The notes under the pieces: model-generated
The model's database searches: none
Seen by the model: the letters and a program-made list of their open reading frames with translations, nothing else
What the model was told of the DNA's origin: nothing
Translations under genes and position numbers: made by a program
Shown here: positions 59,955-64,000 of the stretch, piece by piece
Layout: each line of letters opens with the position of its first letter
How positions within the stretch are numbered: the stretch's first letter is position 1
Assembly: GCA_017541305.1 (NCBI GenBank)
Contig: JAFXZJ010000036.1
Location: 40,941-104,940 of the forward strand
Origin: Clostridia bacterium
GTDB taxonomy: Bacteria; Bacillota; Clostridia; Christensenellales; CAG-138
Direction of reading: 5' to 3'
DNA: 64,000 nucleotides

Positions 59955-59980
59955 CGCCGGGTTTCGTCCCGGCGTTTTTT
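59955..59980 (+). terminator. pncA intrinsic terminator
   Basis: CGCCGGG / CCCGGCG arms (59955-59961, 59968-59974) followed by TTTTTT. Confidence 0.88.
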
Positions 59981-60060
59981 ATACGGAAGCCTTTTTCCCG
60001 AATCGTCGGATGGACGGCCGGTCGGGGCAGCCCCGATGCTTTCGGTCGCGGCAGAACAAA

Positions 60061-60088
60061 ACCGGGCGTTCCGATCGGAACGCCCGGT
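60061..60088 (-). terminator. terminator of the acyl-CoA synthetase gene
   Basis: Perfect 28-bp palindrome ACCGGGCGTTCCGA and its complement, followed by TTTTGTT on the minus strand. Confidence 0.8.
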
Positions 60089-60102
60089 ACGCATATAAAT
60101 CA

Positions 60103-61830
60103 TCAGTCCGCTGCGCCGGCCATTCTTTCCTCTCCGCGGCGGGCTTCCTCCTCCTCGAGAACGCGGTAGGCGACCTTGCCCACGAGGGTCTTGGGCATAT
60201 CGTCCCTGAACTCGATCTCATAAGGCATGGCGTATTTGGCGATATTCTTTCGGCAGTGCGCCATTATCTTTTCACGCGTTTCGTCATTGGCGGGAACGCC
60301 CTTTCTGAGCATCACGAACGCCTTGACCTTCTGCACCTTATAGGGATCGGGCACGCCGATCACGCAGCTCATCTGCACGAAATCGAGCGCGTCGATTATG
60401 TTCTCGAGCTGAGCGGGATACACGTTATAGCCCGAGGAGATTATCATGCGCTTGGCGCGGCCCTTGAAATAGATGAAGCCGTCCTCGTCCTGAACTCCCA
60501 GATCGCCGGTGTAGACCCATGTGAGCCCGTCGGCATGCTGTCTCAGCGTTTGCGCGGTCTCTTCGGGATGGTTCATGTACTCCTTCATTACGGAGGGGCC
60601 GGCAAGCAGTATCTCGCCCTCCTCGCCGTAGGGAAGCTCCTCGTCGGTATCGGGCTTGACTATTTTGATATAGGTATCGGCAAAGGGGATGCCTATGGAG
60701 CCCTCCTTGTGCATGTGAGGCGGGGTGAGGCAGCACGCGGTGACGGTCTCGGTGGTGCCGTAACCCTCGCGCACGGTGACGGACGCTCCGTGATCGGCAA
60801 GATATTTATCGAGCTTCTTTTTGAGCTCGATGGAGAGCGAATCGCCGCCGGAGAATACGCCCTTGAGCTTTGAAAGATCGGCCTTTTCCATGCCGGGCAG
60901 GCGCAGGAGCGCCTCAAAGAGCGTGGGCACGCCGGCAACGAAATTGCATTTTACTATCTTTTTGGCGTATTCCTTGGGGGTAACGCGCGGAAGCAGCAGG
61001 CACCTTGCGCCGTTCGCCAGCATGGTGTGTATGCACACGCCCAGGCCGAAGCCGTGGAAAATGGGCATTGCGGCAAGCATACGGTCGCCAACGCGGTAAA
61101 TGGGGTTGGCCGCCACGACCTGTGCGGCGAGCGCGTTGAAATTTAGATTGGTGAGCACTATGCCCTTGGTGGTGCCGGTGGTGCCGCCCGAATAGAGTAT
61201 GACTGCGGGATCTTCGGCCTTCCTTGCGACCTTGTAATCATAGAAGCACATGCGGCTCATATCCATGAATTCCTTCCAGCGTATGACGGGCGCTTCCTTG
61301 GGGATCTTCTTGATCTTGCGGCCCTCGGTGAGCATATAGCCGGCCTTGAGGGGCTTGGAAAGCTCGTCGCGCACGGACGCGATGATGATGTTGACGACCT
61401 TGGTGTTCTTGCGGATATTCTCGAACTTGCCGTAAAATTGGTCGAGAGTGATCGCGGTGACGCTTTGCGACTCGTTGAGATAGAACTCAATCTCCTTTTC
61501 CGCCGAAAGCGGATGCACCATGTTGGCTACGGCGCCGACGAGATTCACCGCATAGAACATATAGATCGCCTGCGGGCAGTTGGGCAGCGCGATGGTGACC
61601 TTGTCGTTCTCCCTCACGCCGATGGTCTTGAGCGCTTTGGCGCAGTTCTCGATGTTCTGCACAAGCGTTTTATACGTGGTGATCCTGCCCATGAATTCCA
61701 GCGCGGGCAGATCGGGATGGTTCCTGGCGGTCAGCTCCACCGCCTCGAACATGGTACCCATGAAATAGTCAAGATGCATGGGCAGCTCGCCGCTGACGCG
61801 CTCCCACGGGGTTTTGGCTGTAACGGTCAT
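60103..61830 (-). CDS. long-chain acyl-CoA synthetase (AMP-forming)
   Basis: A 575-residue ANL-superfamily ligase. ATP motif 'ILYSGGTTGTTKGIVLTN' near residue 190-207, acyl-adenylate motif 'REGYGTTETVT', hinge 'TWVYTGDLGVQDEDGFIYFKGRAKRMIISSGYNVYP' segments, and the C-terminal catalytic Lys region 'DMPKTLVGKVAYR'. It activates fatty or related acids to CoA esters. Start at MTVTAKT (61830); the upstream extension covers the promoter. Gene stands alone. Confidence 0.93.
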   Translation of the reverse strand: MTVTAKTPWERVSGELPMHLDYFMGTMFEAVELTARNHPDLPALEFMGRITTYKTLVQNIENCAKALKTIGVRENDKVTIALPNCPQAIYMFYAVNLVGAVANMVHPLSAEKEIEFYLNESQSVTAITLDQFYGKFENIRKNTKVVNIIIASVRDELSKPLKAGYMLTEGRKIKKIPKEAPVIRWKEFMDMSRMCFYDYKVARKAEDPAVILYSGGTTGTTKGIVLTNLNFNALAAQVVAANPIYRVGDRMLAAMPIFHGFGLGVCIHTMLANGARCLLLPRVTPKEYAKKIVKCNFVAGVPTLFEALLRLPGMEKADLSKLKGVFSGGDSLSIELKKKLDKYLADHGASVTVREGYGTTETVTACCLTPPHMHKEGSIGIPFADTYIKIVKPDTDEELPYGEEGEILLAGPSVMKEYMNHPEETAQTLRQHADGLTWVYTGDLGVQDEDGFIYFKGRAKRMIISSGYNVYPAQLENIIDALDFVQMSCVIGVPDPYKVQKVKAFVMLRKGVPANDETREKIMAHCRKNIAKYAMPYEIEFRDDMPKTLVGKVAYRVLEEEEARRGEERMAGAAD

Positions 61831-61881
61831 TTTGGTTCTCGTCTTTCTGTTTGGACTTGATCGGGCATAGGCCCGAATGCA

Positions 61882-61910
61882 ATTATATTGTTTTTGTCGA
61901 ACACTGTCAA
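61882..61910 (-). promoter_or_regulatory. promoter of the acyl-CoA synthetase gene
   Basis: Minus strand TTGACA (61905-61910), 17-base spacer, TATAAT (61882-61887). Full consensus. Confidence 0.9.
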
Positions 61911-62033
61911 TCCATCGGATATGCCTGCCGTATATATATTTGCCGGGTTTGAAAATTGACACAGCATTGCCGCAATTCGGCGGAAATAAAAATAAAATTT
62001 TTCGGTTAAAGTATGGATTCCGATATATCTATA

Positions 62034-62070
62034 TGATATAATAGGCTCACGATGTGTCCCCCGGGGACAC
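62034..62070 (+). promoter_or_regulatory. extended -10 promoter and 5' hairpin of the peptidase gene
   Basis: TGATATAAT (TATAAT 62037-62042), then 11 bases on a perfect hairpin GTGTCCCCCGGGGACAC (62054-62070) close to the predicted 5' end of the RNA. Likely protects the transcript; no -35 match is clear. Confidence 0.6.
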
Positions 62071-62094
62071 AAATTCAGTTTGAGGAGAAAAACA

Positions 62095-64000
62095 ATGAAT
62101 CGGACTTTCAGGAAGCTGATCGCTGTTCTGCTTACTGCGATCATGGTCATCGGTATCGTTCCCGCTTTTGCTCTGGCGGAAGCCGTGCAGAGCATTGAAA
62201 ACGAGACCGAAACAAAGACTATGCCCGCCGGTTACATTCCCGGCGAACTGCACGGCGCCCGCGCCGTATCGAGCGCGTATGAGCGCGGCGATATGGATAC
62301 GTATTACCGGCTGACCGGCAATATGCGCGACACACTGCCCTCCACCTATGACAGCCGCAATTACAATTACGTGACCTCCGTCAAGAACCAGGGTTCTTAC
62401 GGCTCCTGTTGGGCGCACGCCGCCATGGCCTGCGTTGAGAGCTATATGATCAAGTTCGGCATTCCCGTTGGAACCGGTTCCGCCGCTACCACGAGCCTGA
62501 ACCTTTCCGAGACTCAGCATTGCTTCTTCAACTATTCCACCGCTTATGATGCGGAGGGCATGCTGAACGGCGACAAGACCGTCCTTACCGACAGCAGCGC
62601 CAAGAACGGCCTCGACTGCGGCGGCAACGGCGAAATGTCCGCTTACACCCTCATGCGCTGGACGGGTGCTGCCAGCGAATCCGTTTCCGCTCTAGCATAC
62701 GGCAAAGCAAGCACCGTCGCTTCTTCCGGTCTCAACAGCCAGTACGCATACGGCTCCAACATCTGCCACGTTCAGAACTCCGTATGGGTGCCCTCCACCG
62801 ATATCGAGGGTGTAAAGCGTGCCATTATGGAGTACGGCGCGGGCAACATCAGCTACTGTGCCGCTCCCAACAACTATACAACCTATACCTACACCTATCA
62901 TTGCGTTACCAGCACTTCAGCATCGCCTAACCATGCGATCACCGTCGTGGGTTGGGATGACACCATCGCAGCCTCCATGTTCTCTCCCAATAAGCCCTCC
63001 AAGGCCGGAGCATGGCTCTGCAAGAACAGCTGGGGCGCCTCCCAATTCGATCAGGGCTATATGTATATCTCCTACGAGGATGCTTCCGTTGCGAATTCGG
63101 GCTACATCTACTTCTATGACGCCGAGCCCATCGACAACTACGATCATAACTATCAGTATGACGGCACCTGCAACCTCGCCTGCTACGGCAAGGGCTACAA
63201 CAGCAGCACCGAGTGGTATGAGGGCTTTGCCAACAACACCCAGGTTGCCAACGTCTTCACCGCGAAGGGCACCGAAATGCTCCGCGCTATCTCCTTCTGC
63301 AGCTGGGACGAGGCTTTGACCTATTCCGTTGACGTTTACAAGAACCCCACTGCCGGCAATCCTTCCTCCGGCACCCGTGTAAGCGGCGCCAGCGGTTATC
63401 TTACCTATGCCGGTTACTTCACTATCGAACTTGACTCCCCGGTTATTCTGAATGAAGGCGACACCTTCTCGGTAGTAATCACCCATAACTGCCCCACCGC
63501 CGATGACAACGGCAAATACATCCATACTCCCTACGACGCAAGCTTCAACAACTCCAGCTATGCCGACTTCTTGTACTGGACTCACGCCAACCACGGCAGC
63601 ACCTCCTACTACAAGGAGCCCAACGGTTCCTGGACCGACTGCCCCGACAACGGCGACTACCGCATCAAGGCTTACACCGATGATTACGAGGAAACCTTTA
63701 CCGTGACCGCGGTATCCAACAACACCGCGTGGGGTACCGTTTCCGTTATCGGCACCATCATCACCGCCGCCCCCGCCAACGGTTATTACGTTGAGAGCGC
63801 CGAGGTCATCTCCGGCACCGCGACCGTGACCGTAAACGGCAACACGATCTCCGTGAGCCCCGAATCCGACTGCACCGTGCGCGTCAACTTCGCGCCCAAG
63901 CCCAGCTATACCGTAAGCTTCATCGCCTGCGGCGCGAGCGTCGGCAGTCAGACCGCGCTCGTCAATGACGTGATAACCCTTCCTTCCACCTGCAGCGTGA
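62095..64000 (+). CDS. secreted papain-family (C1A) cysteine peptidase, partial
   Basis: At least 635 residues, running off the window. Residues 1-28 are a signal peptide ('AFALAEA' cleavage). The peptidase domain (about 80-350) has oxyanion Q99, catalytic C105 ('QGSYGSCWAHAAM'), His in 'NHAITVVGWDD' and Asn in 'LCKNSWG'. After it come a lectin-like region ending with 'YRIKAYTDDY' and the start of InlB-type beta repeats ('NNTAWGTVSVIG', 'YTVSFIACGASVGSQ'). The final part is unseen and may hold a wall anchor or dockerin. GAGGAG lies 7 bases upstream. It digests extracellular protein, a plausible source of lysine. Codon use favours C-ending codons more than the neighbours do, suggesting high expression. 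Confidence 0.9.
   Translation, partial: MNRTFRKLIAVLLTAIMVIGIVPAFALAEAVQSIENETETKTMPAGYIPGELHGARAVSSAYERGDMDTYYRLTGNMRDTLPSTYDSRNYNYVTSVKNQGSYGSCWAHAAMACVESYMIKFGIPVGTGSAATTSLNLSETQHCFFNYSTAYDAEGMLNGDKTVLTDSSAKNGLDCGGNGEMSAYTLMRWTGAASESVSALAYGKASTVASSGLNSQYAYGSNICHVQNSVWVPSTDIEGVKRAIMEYGAGNISYCAAPNNYTTYTYTYHCVTSTSASPNHAITVVGWDDTIAASMFSPNKPSKAGAWLCKNSWGASQFDQGYMYISYEDASVANSGYIYFYDAEPIDNYDHNYQYDGTCNLACYGKGYNSSTEWYEGFANNTQVANVFTAKGTEMLRAISFCSWDEALTYSVDVYKNPTAGNPSSGTRVSGASGYLTYAGYFTIELDSPVILNEGDTFSVVITHNCPTADDNGKYIHTPYDASFNNSSYADFLYWTHANHGSTSYYKEPNGSWTDCPDNGDYRIKAYTDDYEETFTVTAVSNNTAWGTVSVIGTIITAAPANGYYVESAEVISGTATVTVNGNTISVSPESDCTVRVNFAPKPSYTVSFIACGASVGSQTALVNDVITLPSTCSV

Overview
The window reads as a chromosomal segment of a moderately GC-rich, anaerobic, Gram-positive-type bacterium, most likely an uncultured gut-type Clostridia (Eubacteriales/Christensenellales-like). 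The signs are strong Shine-Dalgarno sites, many canonical TTGACA-N17-TATAAT promoters, several TTG starts, a BlaI/BlaR1-type pair, a YolD/Y-family polymerase pair, PadR plus DUF1700-like genes, a complete lysine fermentation block, LarBCE, and a dockerin-bearing surface protein. The lineage is inferred from gene content only. I saw no rRNA, tRNA, CRISPR array, transposase or phage gene.

Layout. 0-3 kb: a secreted leucine-rich-repeat/dockerin protein, divergent from a large winged-helix regulator, with a perfect 22-bp palindrome between them. 3-8.2 kb: YgjP-type metallopeptidase, TPR protein with a NucS-like nuclease domain, methyltransferase, then a HerA-like ATPase with a membrane-anchored NERD protein. 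8.2-15.2 kb: MATE transporter, small membrane protein, PAS protein, htpG, a small CxxC protein, YolD and a Y-family DNA polymerase. 15.2-22.4 kb: lysine catabolic operon kal-kce-kdd-lipoprotein-kamA-kamD-kamE, preceded by a lysine riboswitch. 22.5-23.9 kb: two membrane/zinc-ribbon proteins. 23.9-29.9 kb: two tandem copies of a VanY-like carboxypeptidase / ECF sigma / membrane anti-sigma module; both sigma genes share an ECF-type promoter. 29.9-34.9 kb: purC-purA-purB-purF. 35-39.4 kb: M20 peptidase and a BlaI/BlaR1-like pair with two matching operators. 39.4-44.3 kb: fakA-fakB-GNAT-plsX (fatty acid activation for phospholipid synthesis). 44.4-47.4 kb: zinc ribbon, larE, larB, larC. 47.4-48.7 kb: padR/DUF1700-like. 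48.7-49.2 kb: gene-free stretch with two related palindromic repeat elements. 49.2-56.4 kb: F1Fo ATP synthase operon ending in an acyl-ACP thioesterase. 56.6-59.9 kb: SPFH protein, NAD-kinase-fold protein, NUDIX/winged-helix protein, nicotinamidase. 60.1-61.8 kb: acyl-CoA synthetase. 62.1 kb to the end: a secreted papain-family peptidase, cut by the window edge.

How the parts work together. The lysine operon encodes the aminomutases, dehydrogenase, cleavage enzyme and ammonia lyase that take lysine towards a CoA ester in lysine fermentation. Its leader aptamer overlaps the terminator in a way that suggests lysine switches the operon on. The ATP synthase is unusual: one 736-residue open frame joins a b-type membrane stalk, the C-terminal part of delta and a whole alpha subunit, next to a separate b gene, so the 1:1:3 stoichiometry of these subunits cannot be met by simple translation of this gene.

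The strongest leads are this b'-delta-alpha fusion, the lysine riboswitch on a catabolic operon, the duplicated VanY/sigma/anti-sigma modules with a shared promoter, the BlaR1-like sensor without a recognisable beta-lactam-binding domain, the HerA-like/NERD pair, and the attenuator-like leader of fakA.
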